From positions 1 to 17,475 of the forward strand of contig CAZMBI010000025.1 in the NCBI GenBank assembly GCA_964564675.1: 17,475 bases of DNA, given 5' to 3'. Under the pieces are notes generated by a model that did not search any database, was not told the origin of the DNA, and worked only from the letters and a program-made list of their open reading frames with translations. A program made the position numbers and the translations under genes. This DNA comes from CAZMBI01 sp964564675 (lineage in GTDB: Bacteria; Pseudomonadota; Alphaproteobacteria; Rickettsiales; UBA3002). The stretch's first letter is position 1. Every line of letters begins with the position of its first letter. This document shows positions 1-7,537 of the stretch, piece by piece.

Positions 1-2
1 AG

Positions 3-812
3 GCCGCATTATCCAGCGATCGCTTTGGGGATGTGGTATTGGCTACGTTTTTTGGGCTACATGACAGGCCTCGGCTAAAACTGATGTCCTCCTATGCCAA
101 AAAACTGGACTGGTTATATAAAGCCCGCCTCGGAGCGAAAGCAGCAGCATCTGTGTTAATTGCATATTTTTTATTTGAAGCGGCCACTCATTTGCTGGCG
201 ATACAATCCAGTTATTCAACCAAGGCGGACCTTGAGCGGCAAACGGTCGGGGCGGAGCAAAACTTAGTGAAAGTCAATCAGGCGCTAGACGGACTGGGCG
301 AGGATCAAAATGTCTTGATTAATGCAGTTACCCTGTTTCGCGCCTCGCAGGCCGGCGAGTATGACCCTTTGCGTTTTGTGAGGAATTTCGTACCTGTGCT
401 GGAGCCTGGTATATTGGTGCGCCAAATGAACTGGGAAACGGAGAATCTATCGTTCGCTGGTGCTGCACGACGTGGAAGCACGGCACAGACAAAAGGCAAT
501 GAAAAAGAATTTTACCCTTATACTGTGAAAATAGATGTCGAGTTTAATAATCATAATGGAAAGCGAGACCAATTATTAAAAAATACAAGATCCTTCTTGA
601 CTAAGATACGTACTAATTTTAATCGGTATACCATTGATAATGAAAAGCTAAAGGGAACGACTAGTGAAAAAGAGCGCCTGGTGTTAAACTTTGATGATCC
701 GGTACAACAGGGCAGACAAATCGAAGAAGGGGAGAATATGCTCACGATTACGATGACAGGACCGCTGCCGGAAGATGTGATTGATCGGCCCGGGGAAGGA
801 GCTGCGCGTTAA
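3..812 (+). CDS. PilM/PilN- or GspL-like pilus alignment protein, 5'-truncated
   Basis: The frame is open to the left window edge, so the true start lies outside; a GTG at 33 is probably internal because the codons before it also read as plausible protein (DRFGDVVLATFFGL). Shortly after comes one hydrophobic membrane segment (about nt 150-200), then a heptad-like, charged stretch and a periplasmic domain of roughly 150 residues containing VLEPGILVRQMNWE. This layout (cytoplasmic part, one membrane helix, coiled coil, ferredoxin-like periplasmic domain) matches PilN or the C-terminal half of GspL. If the missing part is an actin-like PilM domain, the gene is a PilM-PilN fusion like GspL; that is inference. 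The next two genes look like PilO and PilP/GspC, which is the main support. Codons are A/T-rich compared with later genes. Sequence similarity to known families is weak, so the name stays tentative. Confidence 0.6.
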   Translation, partial: AALSSDRFGDVVLATFFGLHDRPRLKLMSSYAKKLDWLYKARLGAKAAASVLIAYFLFEAATHLLAIQSSYSTKADLERQTVGAEQNLVKVNQALDGLGEDQNVLINAVTLFRASQAGEYDPLRFVRNFVPVLEPGILVRQMNWETENLSFAGAARRGSTAQTKGNEKEFYPYTVKIDVEFNNHNGKRDQLLKNTRSFLTKIRTNFNRYTIDNEKLKGTTSEKERLVLNFDDPVQQGRQIEEGENMLTITMTGPLPEDVIDRPGEGAAR

Positions 813-817
813 CAGTT

Positions 818-1471
818 ATGAAGAAATACGAGGCATTAAAAAAGAAACTGACAATAGAAGGAAGCATAGCTATAGCTATCGTAGCGGTATTTCTGGGTAT
901 GTCGCTATTTACCTCGGGTTTGTCTACGGAAGCCGAGCGTGAACGTCGCCAGGCACAGGTGAATTTGCAAACGGTTAAGCGTGATCTCAAAAAGGCGACT
1001 GAACGTCTGGAGAATTCCGGCGCTTCTATGGAGCTATATGAAAACCTGAAAAAAGGGCGCGACGAAATGTCGCTGGTCATTAGCCGGAGAACAATCACTC
1101 AGGTACTGGGCACGTTGAAAAATAATTATCGACTGACCAGTTTGAGCCTACAAATGGATCCTGAAGAACCGTTCGAGAATGAGGAACTGCAAGCAGCAAA
1201 ACTTGATGTTGTGCGGTCGAATGTCGTGCTGGAGTTAGGCGGTATGTCCGATCAGCATATATATTCTTTTATCAAAGAAATGCGGAATAAATTACCGGGC
1301 TTTATAAAAGTAAAGAGGCTGGAGTTAAAAAGAGAAAAAGGGTTTGATATTGAAACCCTGCAGCAGATCAGTAATGGGGCAGCCCCCCAGATGGTTAGTG
1401 GAAAGCTGGCATTTGAATGGTATGGTTACCCAAATGAGGATCAAACCGTTACACAACTGGACATACCATGA
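818..1471 (+). CDS. PilO-like inner-membrane pilus assembly protein
   Basis: This is a 217-residue bitopic protein. Residues about 1-14 are basic and cytoplasmic, 15-33 form a membrane helix (IEGSIAIAIVAVFLGMSLF), about 37-85 are charged and likely coiled coil, and the rest is a soluble periplasmic domain. Size and layout fit PilO or GspM, which dimerise with PilN/GspL and link the pilus motor to the outer part of the machine. The gene starts 5 bases after the preceding stop; its only purine-rich stretch (GAAGGAG near 795) sits unusually far from the ATG, so translational coupling is likely. Its stop overlaps the next start as ATGA. I see no diagnostic motif; the assignment rests on topology, size and position between a PilN-like and a PilP/GspC-like gene. 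It could equally be a type II secretion-like component. Confidence 0.55.
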   Translation: MKKYEALKKKLTIEGSIAIAIVAVFLGMSLFTSGLSTEAERERRQAQVNLQTVKRDLKKATERLENSGASMELYENLKKGRDEMSLVISRRTITQVLGTLKNNYRLTSLSLQMDPEEPFENEELQAAKLDVVRSNVVLELGGMSDQHIYSFIKEMRNKLPGFIKVKRLELKREKGFDIETLQQISNGAAPQMVSGKLAFEWYGYPNEDQTVTQLDIP

Positions 1472-2508
1472 GACTCGGAGCATATAATCATTGGCTCATG
1501 ATGTGGCTATTATCGTTTATGGCGATAGTTGACTTTATGTCCGGGACAAGCGTGGCGCAGCAAACGATGTCGCCATCGTCACCATTTGGTGAAGTTATGG
1601 CAGGAGACGGCTTACCTGAGGTTTCCCTTCCCCAGACGCAATCGACCGCCCGCAATGAAACAACAGCAAATTCGCCATCCTCCCCTTCTCAGATGGCTAA
1701 TCTGCCAGATGAATCTGTATCTCCCCAGCTGTCTCGCAATTTGTTATTAGGTGAATTTGGATATTCTCTTATGTTCAGCCGCGAAGATATGAATAATTTA
1801 AGGCAAGTCCTTGCCGTTTATGAAAAAGAAAACCAAAAGGAAACCCAATTGGCAAATGAAATACCAACCGATGATTCGGATCTGCTCGCAGAATTATTGC
1901 GTGCTGCCCAGGAAGGGAATGAGGAAAGCGCAAGCCAGGAACCAGAAATCCTGCCAAATTTCTATTTAAATAGCTTAATTTACGAAAAGCCAAATCAATG
2001 GACCTTGTGGATTAACCGGCAACGTTTATCAGCTGGAAAGCCACAGAACGATAAATTGGGGATTACGGTTAAATCAGTAGATAACGAACGTGTCACCATC
2101 GCCTGGCAGCCTGACAATATGGTGATGGCTTATCAGCGTTGGCAGCAATATCAGGAAGGTAGCGAAAATCGACGCAACAGGCATCGCGAAGCACAGCACG
2201 CAAACGTTCAGCTTAATGAGGAAGAAGGCGTTTTTACTGTTTCGTTAAGACCCAACCAGACCTTTGCAGCGGAGAGTATGCAAGTGCTCGAAGGCCGCTA
2301 TCAATTGGACTTTGGGAGTCAGGCAGCGGCAAATCGGGCAGGCAACCGGAACTGGGAAGAGGTTTCGGGCGAGCAGTCCATTCAAAACGATGTGTTTAGC
2401 CCGACATTGGACGGATCTGAGGCAAGCAGAATGAATGAGCGTCAGGCGGCAGAACAGCTGATAGATGACATCAAACAAGCCGATCAGGCTGTCAATCAAT
2501 TATATTAG
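1468..2508 (+). CDS. PilP/GspC-like periplasmic pilus or secretion protein
   Basis: The 346-residue product starts with a hydrophobic signal (residues about 8-30, ending near SVAQQ). A Ser/Pro/Gln-rich linker follows to about residue 85. Around residues 168-220 is a domain reading FYLNSLIYEKPNQWTLWINR and then GITVKSVDNERVTIAW, which resembles the homology-region fold shared by GspC and PilP: a short beta-rich domain that joins the inner-membrane complex to the secretin. A second conserved-looking stretch, FTVSLRPNQTF, lies near residue 257. The N-terminus has no lipobox cysteine, unlike typical PilP lipoproteins, and the protein is longer than PilP (about 175 residues). Its start overlaps the PilO-like stop by four bases, so the genes are probably translationally coupled. 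Family identity is by fold-like resemblance and gene order, not by strong similarity. Confidence 0.55.
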   Translation: MRLGAYNHWLMMWLLSFMAIVDFMSGTSVAQQTMSPSSPFGEVMAGDGLPEVSLPQTQSTARNETTANSPSSPSQMANLPDESVSPQLSRNLLLGEFGYSLMFSREDMNNLRQVLAVYEKENQKETQLANEIPTDDSDLLAELLRAAQEGNEESASQEPEILPNFYLNSLIYEKPNQWTLWINRQRLSAGKPQNDKLGITVKSVDNERVTIAWQPDNMVMAYQRWQQYQEGSENRRNRHREAQHANVQLNEEEGVFTVSLRPNQTFAAESMQVLEGRYQLDFGSQAAANRAGNRNWEEVSGEQSIQNDVFSPTLDGSEASRMNERQAAEQLIDDIKQADQAVNQLY

Positions 2509-2520
2509 AGGCAATTGGCC

Positions 2521-3258
2521 ATGACCCCGCCCCCTAGGTCGCTAACAGCGTCGCCGCTTTTAGTCAAAGACGTCACCAAATCATTTGGCCGACATCCGGT
2601 GCTCGACCGTGTTTCGCTATCGCTGCGGCCCGGCGAGATCTTCGGGCTGATCGGCTTAAACGGGGTCGGCAAAACCACCTTGGTGAAGATTATTCTGGAT
2701 TTAATGAAGCCGGACAGCGGAAGCGTGCATTTGTTTGACAGCCCGGCGCGTGATGTGGCCTCGCGCCAACACATCTCCTATCTGCCGGAGAAGTTTCAAC
2801 CCTCCAGCTATCTCACCGGCCGGGAGCATTTAACATTAACCACGGCCTATTACGGCTGCGCGCTGGATTTCGCTAAGGCCCGAAAACTCTCCGCCGCGCT
2901 GGATCTGGACCCGGATGCGCTGAATCGTCGCGTCAGCAGCTATTCCAAAGGAATGGGACAAAAGCTGGGTCTGGTGGGTGCGATGCTGATCGATCAACCG
3001 ATGCTTATTTTAGACGAACCCATGAGCGGGCTGGATCCGCGCGCCCGTATCCGTCTTAAACAGCAATTACTGCAGCAAAAAGCAGAAGGTAAAAGTATTT
3101 TCTTCAGCTCGCACATTCTGGCGGATATGGATGAGATCTGTGATCGCATCGCCGTGCTGCACGATGCCGTGATCCGGTTTGTCGGCACGCCCCAAGCGTT
3201 CAAGGAGCACTATCACGAGGCGACGCTCGAACCGGCGTTTTTGCAGGCGATCGCCTGA
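2521..3258 (+). CDS. ABC transporter ATP-binding protein, no permease nearby
   Basis: This 245-residue protein is a complete nucleotide-binding domain of the ABC-2 exporter type. Visible motifs are Walker A GLNGVGKT (45-52), YLPE at the Q-loop (Glu in place of Gln, common in ABC-2 exporters), a degenerate signature YSKGMGQ (141-147), Walker B LILDEP followed by the D-loop SGLD, and the switch His in SSHIL (198). ATG at 2521 is preferred to a TTG at 2515 because GAGG lies about nine bases upstream of the ATG. The gene begins 12 bases after the PilP/GspC-like gene, so co-transcription is likely. No membrane permease follows; the next gene is convergent. A pilus-related ABC ATPase (PilH) is known in the Myxococcus pil cluster, but any equivalence here is inference. 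Base composition is richer in G+C than the three preceding genes. Confidence 0.9.
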   Translation: MTPPPRSLTASPLLVKDVTKSFGRHPVLDRVSLSLRPGEIFGLIGLNGVGKTTLVKIILDLMKPDSGSVHLFDSPARDVASRQHISYLPEKFQPSSYLTGREHLTLTTAYYGCALDFAKARKLSAALDLDPDALNRRVSSYSKGMGQKLGLVGAMLIDQPMLILDEPMSGLDPRARIRLKQQLLQQKAEGKSIFFSSHILADMDEICDRIAVLHDAVIRFVGTPQAFKEHYHEATLEPAFLQAIA

Positions 3259-3286
3259 CGTGTCGGTTATGGCCCAAGCCGATCAT

Positions 3287-3315
3287 ATTGTCGATTAACT
3301 TTGTTAATCGACAAT
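3287..3315. repeat. 29-bp perfect inverted repeat, 13-bp arms
   Basis: The arms ATTGTCGATTAAC (3287-3299) and GTTAATCGACAAT (3303-3315) are exact reverse complements around a TTT loop. It lies 28 bases past the ABC ATPase stop. The stem is long but A/T-rich, with no clear T-run after it on either strand, so it is not a classic intrinsic terminator. It could act as part of a bidirectional transcription end between convergent genes, as a protein-binding palindrome, or protect mRNA 3' ends. Confidence 0.75.
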
Positions 3316-3319
3316 GAAG

Positions 3320-3337
3320 CCCGCTCGCAAGAGCGGG
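3320..3337. terminator. GC-rich hairpin, possible bidirectional terminator
   Basis: A perfect 7-bp stem CCCGCTC/GAGCGGG closes a GCAA tetraloop (GNRA type, on the + strand). It sits between the convergent ABC ATPase and pilU genes, where a transcription stop is expected. Neither strand has a long T-run after the stem, so intrinsic termination is uncertain. Confidence 0.45.
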
Positions 3338-3340
3338 ATT

Positions 3341-3377
3341 CCGCCGCGTAGCGGGCGTCTTTATGCGAAGCATAAAG
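3341..3377. repeat. Two adjacent hairpins in convergent gap
   Basis: The first hairpin pairs CCGC with GCGG around CGCGTA (3341-3354). The second is a perfect 8-bp stem, CTTTATGC (3359-3366) and GCATAAAG (3370-3377), around GAA. The 13-mer at 3342-3354 recurs with one mismatch at 3452-3464, which suggests a repeat family of the REP kind. No coding potential was recognised here. Confidence 0.55.
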
Positions 3378-3401
3378 TCAGTTAGCTATATAGCCACTTT
3401 A

Positions 3402-3508
3402 CTTTATTTTTGGACACCCCCACCCCCGCATGCGGAGGCAGGGAAGCTACGCGCCGCGAAGCGGAGCCAGCGGGAGGGCATGTAAATAAAATATGTCCAA
3501 CAATAAAG
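3402..3508. repeat. 107-bp element with 15-bp terminal inverted repeats
   Basis: Left end CTTTATTTTTGGACA (3402-3416) and right end TGTCCAACAATAAAG (3494-3508) are reverse complements with one mismatch. The interior contains the palindrome CCGCATGCGG (3426-3435) and the small hairpin CCGC-GAA-GCGG (3454-3464). There is no ORF inside and no convincing target-site duplication. It looks like a MITE or REP/BIME-type element, or a structured RNA at the 3' side of pilU; these cannot be told apart from one copy. Confidence 0.5.
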
Positions 3509-3523
3509 AATCAAGATGAATGG

Positions 3524-4678
3524 CTATAGCTTAAATGAGTCGTCTTTTTGCGTGCCGCCACGCAATGTATCCCGTGCGCTTAAGATACTGGCGCGTCCGG
3601 ATACTTTTTCGCTGGTGCGCATTTGTTTGATATTTAAACGCAGATTCGCCGGATTATCCGCTTCCGAGATCGCCTGATCCTCCCCGATGACGCCAGCCGC
3701 ATATAAATCAAACAATGACTGGTCAAAGGTCTGCATGCCTTCACTGCGACCGCGTTCCATCATTTCCTTAATTTCGCGGATTTTGCCTTCTTCGATCAGC
3801 GATTTAATCAGGCCGTTATTGAGCATGATCTCGGTGACCAGGCTTCGCGCATGATGCAGGTTGAGCACCAGCCGCTGGGCGATGATACCACGCAAATTAA
3901 GCGAGAGGTTAAGCCGGATCTGGGCATGTTTTTCTTCCGGGAAAAAGTTGAGCACGCGCTCAATGGCCTGATTGGCATTATTTGAGTGCAACGTGGCGAC
4001 GCATAAATGGCCGGTTTCGGCAAACGTAATGGCATGTTCCATTGTCTCCCGGTCACGAATTTCCCCGATCAGCACCACATCAGGCCGCTGGCGCAACGCG
4101 TTTTTCAAGGCAATACCATAGGAATAGGTATCGATCCCGACATCGCGCTGACTGACAATGCAGCCTGCGTGCTGGTGCACAAATTCAATCGGGTCTTCAA
4201 TGGTCATGATATGCCCGCTGCCATGGCGGTTGCGGTGGCCGATCATGGCTGCCAGCGACGTGCTTTTACCCGAACCGGTTTGCCCCACGACCAGAACCAG
4301 GCCGCGCTGCTCCATGATTAAATCCCCGTAAATCGCTGGCAGGTTCAGCGATTCAAGCGTGGGGATGTCGGTATTGATGCGGCGGAATACCACGCCCGTA
4401 TGCTGTTGCTGGCGATAGACATTGATCCGAAAGCGTGCCCGATCATGCCAGTTAATCGACGTATTCAGCTCAAGCGTACCGTCAAATTCATCGCGCTTTT
4501 CCTCATCTAGCAATTCCGCGAGAAAGGCCTCAATCTGTTCATCCGTTAACGACTCTTTGCCGATGGGGCGGATTTTATCTGATACCCGCATGGTCGGCGG
4601 GTAACCGAACGTCAGATACAGATCCGAAGCATGCTGCGCAACCACCTGCTCCAGCAATGGGTCGAGCAGGGGATACAT
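3524..4678 (-). CDS. pilU: PilU-type type IV pilus retraction ATPase
   Basis: The 384-residue product is a hexameric motor ATPase of the GspE/PilT superfamily that works with PilT to depolymerise type IV pili at the inner-membrane base. The N-terminal PAS-like part carries the ASDLYLTFGYPPTMRV motif (about 17-32). The ATPase core shows Walker A GQTGSGKS (132-139), the Asp box TIEDPIEFVH (159-168), Walker B VVLIGEIRD (about 201-209) and the His box HLCVATLHS (224-232). The PilU assignment rather than a second PilT rests on the position directly behind pilT and the divergent C-terminal third (LIEEGKIREIKEMMERG). The ATG shares its last base with the pilT stop (TAATG), and GGGAG inside the pilT end gives a good ribosome site. 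Length is normal for PilU. The gene closes the TPR-pilT-pilU operon. Confidence 0.92.
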   Translation of the reverse strand: MYPLLDPLLEQVVAQHASDLYLTFGYPPTMRVSDKIRPIGKESLTDEQIEAFLAELLDEEKRDEFDGTLELNTSINWHDRARFRINVYRQQQHTGVVFRRINTDIPTLESLNLPAIYGDLIMEQRGLVLVVGQTGSGKSTSLAAMIGHRNRHGSGHIMTIEDPIEFVHQHAGCIVSQRDVGIDTYSYGIALKNALRQRPDVVLIGEIRDRETMEHAITFAETGHLCVATLHSNNANQAIERVLNFFPEEKHAQIRLNLSLNLRGIIAQRLVLNLHHARSLVTEIMLNNGLIKSLIEEGKIREIKEMMERGRSEGMQTFDQSLFDLYAAGVIGEDQAISEADNPANLRLNIKQMRTSEKVSGRASILSARDTLRGGTQKDDSFKL

Positions 4679-5772
4679 TAGAATGACTCCCGGCGCGGTC
4701 TGGTGGTGGTGGCCCGACTTTCAGCATTGGTGTTTTCGTTTTCCTCTTCCGCTTCAGCCAAAATGGCGCGCACGGTTTCCTGCGATACTTTGCCCTCATT
4801 CACCAGAGCATACAAACTGTCACGCATCAGCACCATGCCCTGCTTCTGGCCCATTTTCATCATGGAGGAGATTTGCGGAATCTTGCCTTCGCGGATGAGA
4901 TTACGCACGGCAGGCGTGCCCAGCAATATCTCATGCGCGGCAACTCGGCCACCGCCTTCTTTTTTCATCAGGGTCTGCGCAATCACCGCTTCCAGTGATA
5001 CCGACAGCATGGCGCGCACCATGGATTTATCTTCAGACGGGAAGACATCGATGATACGGTCAACAGTTTTGGGCGCCGAGTTGGTATGGAGTGTACCCAG
5101 CACCAGGTGGCCTGTTTCCGCCGCGGTAAGCGCCAGGTGGATGGTCTCCAGATCGCGCAGCTCGCCGACCAGGATGACGTTGGGGTCTTCGCGCAGTGCG
5201 CTGCGCAGGGCTTTGGCGAATGACTTCGTGCTGGCGCCGACTTCGCGCTGATTGATAAGCGATTTACGCGACTGGTGGACGAATTCCACTGGATCCTCGA
5301 TGGTCAGGATATGATGGGTATAGGTCCGGTTAATGTAATCCACCATGGCGGCCAGTGTCGTCGACTTCCCCGAACCGGTGGGCCCGGTCACCAGGATTAG
5401 GCCTTTATGCAGGGCGCACAAGCGCTTTAATACCTCCGGTGCGCCGAGTTGTTCCAGTGACAATACCTGCGTGGGAATGGCCCGGAATACGGCGCCGGGA
5501 CCGTCAATGGTATTAAAGGCATTGACCCGAAAGCGCATGTCCTCCCCGAAGGACACGGAAAAATCCACTTCATACTCGCGTTCATACTCGCTGCGCTGCT
5601 GATCGGTCATGATCGAATACAGCATCTGCTTGACGGTATCGCCTTCCGCAAGAGGCGCATTCACCGGCATCATATCACCGTCCACCCGCATAATGGGCGG
5701 GTTGCCGGAGGACAAATGCAGATCGGACGCGTTATTGCGTAGGGTAGAGATGAGTAGATCGGTTATTTCCAT
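4678..5772 (-). CDS. pilT: Type IV pilus retraction ATPase PilT
   Basis: A 364-residue PilT, the motor that powers pilus retraction and twitching or contact-dependent behaviour. Visible motifs in order are NNASDLHLSSGNPPIMRV (about 13-30), Walker A GPTGSGKS (130-137), Asp box TIEDPVEFVH (157-166), Walker B ILVGELRD, His box HLVLGTLHT, and the PilT-specific AVRNLIREGKIPQ (288-300), the counterpart of the AIRNLIRE motif needed for retraction. Length exceeds typical PilT (about 345) by an acidic then basic tail (AEEENENTNAES...). The start ATG at 5772 has AGAGG six to seven bases upstream. It begins 24 bases after the TPR gene and overlaps pilU by one base. All catalytic residues appear intact. 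Confidence 0.96.
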   Translation of the reverse strand: MEITDLLISTLRNNASDLHLSSGNPPIMRVDGDMMPVNAPLAEGDTVKQMLYSIMTDQQRSEYEREYEVDFSVSFGEDMRFRVNAFNTIDGPGAVFRAIPTQVLSLEQLGAPEVLKRLCALHKGLILVTGPTGSGKSTTLAAMVDYINRTYTHHILTIEDPVEFVHQSRKSLINQREVGASTKSFAKALRSALREDPNVILVGELRDLETIHLALTAAETGHLVLGTLHTNSAPKTVDRIIDVFPSEDKSMVRAMLSVSLEAVIAQTLMKKEGGGRVAAHEILLGTPAVRNLIREGKIPQISSMMKMGQKQGMVLMRDSLYALVNEGKVSQETVRAILAEAEEENENTNAESRATTTRPRRESF

Positions 5773-5796
5773 CGGGCAGCCTCTTGCAATGTTCTG

Positions 5797-7422
5797 CTAT
5801 TGTACCACAACACGCCGGTTGGTGCGCGCCTGTTGTAATTGCGTCGCCAGATAGCTGACACGCGCCTGAATGTCCTGCCGTTTGGCCGGGATTTGCTCGC
5901 CCCGGCTGGCGGCTTTTAATAACTGCCGGTAGATCAGGATTGCATCGGCGTATCGGTCTTGCTGATCCAGCAACACGGCGAGGTTAAATTTATAGGCCAG
6001 ATTCTCCGGTGCCAGGCTCACCGCGCGCGCCATTTTGCGCCTTGCCGCATCTGGATTATCGAGTTTCTGATACAAAATGGACATTTGCGCCTGTAAAGGC
6101 GAGAAATCAGGGTTTTTATCCTCCAGCATTTCCATTTGCCGCAGCGCCTCTTCGGGCGCTTCATCGGCAACCAGAACCAGAAAATTATTCAATGCATCGC
6201 GATGGTCGGGGTTGATGTTTAGTAACCGGGCATAAAACGGCCGGGCCAGATCGATCTCGCCGAGGCGGTGATAAGTGGTCGCAATGCCGAACAGGGCATC
6301 TTGATTGCTGGGCGCCTGTTTCAGTATCCGTTTATAAATCTCGATCGCGACGTCGCTTTGGCCGGAAATTAGCGCATTATATGCGCGCTCCAGTTCATAA
6401 TCGGCATTCAGTGTGGGTTTTCTGACCTGAATCTGAACGCCTTGCGCATCTTCTTGCTTGTCATCTTCCGCCGATTCCGCCGTGTCTTGTTCGCTCGGTG
6501 AAGCTTGTTCAATCGGCGCATTTAAAATCCCTTCAATTTCAGGGTCATAGCGGTTAACGGAAAACTGCTTGGGCGTCAAGGCGGGGGCCTTGTCTGACAT
6601 GTCGGACAGCGCAGACAGAATCTGTTTTGTTTCGTCCGACAGGCTGGGTTTGGGCTCCGGCTCCACTACTTCGCCGGGATGCAGGTCCGAATAAACGGCG
6701 TCTGCTTCAGGCACTTCGAGCGCCGCATCCCGGGCATCTTGCCCGGTTGTCGCGTTGTCCGCTCCATCAGCCGATTTCCCGCGTTCGCTGCTGTCGCTGC
6801 TGCGATCCTCAACCGTGATATGCATGTGGGGCGAGGGCATATCGGGTTGGTTTTCGGAAAGAGTGGCCTTGGCTGGCGGATCGGTTCTTTTCCGCTCGTC
6901 TTGCGAACCTGTCGGGGCGCCGGCCGGAGCCGGTACGGGGCTTAACGCACGAAGTGACGGGGCGGCGGATTGCGGGCGTGTATACGAAGACGGGGATGGA
7001 TATCGTGCGCTTGGAAGACTGCGAGGCCTTTGATACCGCCCGCCATAGGTTTTGGCGGCGGGACCGGAAGAAATTGGAGCCAGCGTGGGAGTCGGCATGC
7101 CATGCCTCTGATCTCCGGCCGTGGTATGAGCTGCGGTATTATCGATTCGATTCGGATCATGGGGCGATTTCGGATCATAGGTCGATGGGGATGAATAACT
7201 GGTTGGCGCTGGAGACGCATGCTGCTCAGGCTGAGCGCTTGGCCCCATTTGGTTGTAATATGGCCGGTGACGAACCACGGTAGGCGGGGTATAGGCACCC
7301 TGTGACATGCTAAGCAATGGGCTTGCCGCAGCCGGAAAATAACCGAAGCCGGCAGCTGCCGAAGCCGCTAAAAACCCCACAAGTGCCAGCATCAGCACTT
7401 TAATCTTAAGAAAAAATGTCAT
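5797..7422 (-). CDS. Exported or anchored TPR protein upstream of pilT
   Basis: About 541 residues in three parts. An N-terminal hydrophobic segment (about 5-25, LMLALVGFLAASAAAG) is a signal peptide or membrane anchor. Residues about 35-340 are Pro/Ser/Ala/Asp-rich and look disordered. The C-terminal 200 residues carry several tetratricopeptide repeats (for example the one containing YNALISGQSDVAIEIYKRIL, then HRLGEIDLARPFYARLLNINPDH). I chose ATG at 7422 over GTG at 7428 because AAGAAAG lies seven bases upstream of the ATG. The gene leads the operon with pilT and pilU, so a scaffold role in pilus assembly or retraction, in the manner of PilF/PilW or FimV-like TPR proteins, is a reasonable inference; sequence alone does not show it. 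No enzymatic motif was seen. Confidence 0.8.
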   Translation of the reverse strand: MTFFLKIKVLMLALVGFLAASAAAGFGYFPAAASPLLSMSQGAYTPPTVVRHRPYYNQMGPSAQPEQHASPAPTSYSSPSTYDPKSPHDPNRIDNTAAHTTAGDQRHGMPTPTLAPISSGPAAKTYGGRYQRPRSLPSARYPSPSSYTRPQSAAPSLRALSPVPAPAGAPTGSQDERKRTDPPAKATLSENQPDMPSPHMHITVEDRSSDSSERGKSADGADNATTGQDARDAALEVPEADAVYSDLHPGEVVEPEPKPSLSDETKQILSALSDMSDKAPALTPKQFSVNRYDPEIEGILNAPIEQASPSEQDTAESAEDDKQEDAQGVQIQVRKPTLNADYELERAYNALISGQSDVAIEIYKRILKQAPSNQDALFGIATTYHRLGEIDLARPFYARLLNINPDHRDALNNFLVLVADEAPEEALRQMEMLEDKNPDFSPLQAQMSILYQKLDNPDAARRKMARAVSLAPENLAYKFNLAVLLDQQDRYADAILIYRQLLKAASRGEQIPAKRQDIQARVSYLATQLQQARTNRRVVVQ

Positions 7423-7537
7423 GCGCACACTTTCTTACCAATAAACAGTAAAACCAAACTTTGACGGGGGTGTAAACCAGATTTAGACGGCTGTGCACAA
7501 CGTTTGGCTATATCTTGTGGTTGTATAAGTCGCCGGG

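Noticed and set aside
3287..3315. Reading the palindrome as a chromosome dimer resolution (dif) site
   Set aside because: dif has two 11-bp arms that are only partly symmetrical with a 6-bp centre; this is a perfect 13-3-13 palindrome without the usual XerD-arm sequence.
4703..5251. + strand open frame antisense to pilT
   Set aside because: It covers the highly conserved ATPase core of pilT; Ser/Arg-rich shadow translation without a recognisable domain.
7460..7488. TTGACG with a TAGACG-like -10 as a sigma-70 promoter for the small exported protein
   Set aside because: The -10 match is poor and the sigma-54-like site nearer to the gene is a better fit.
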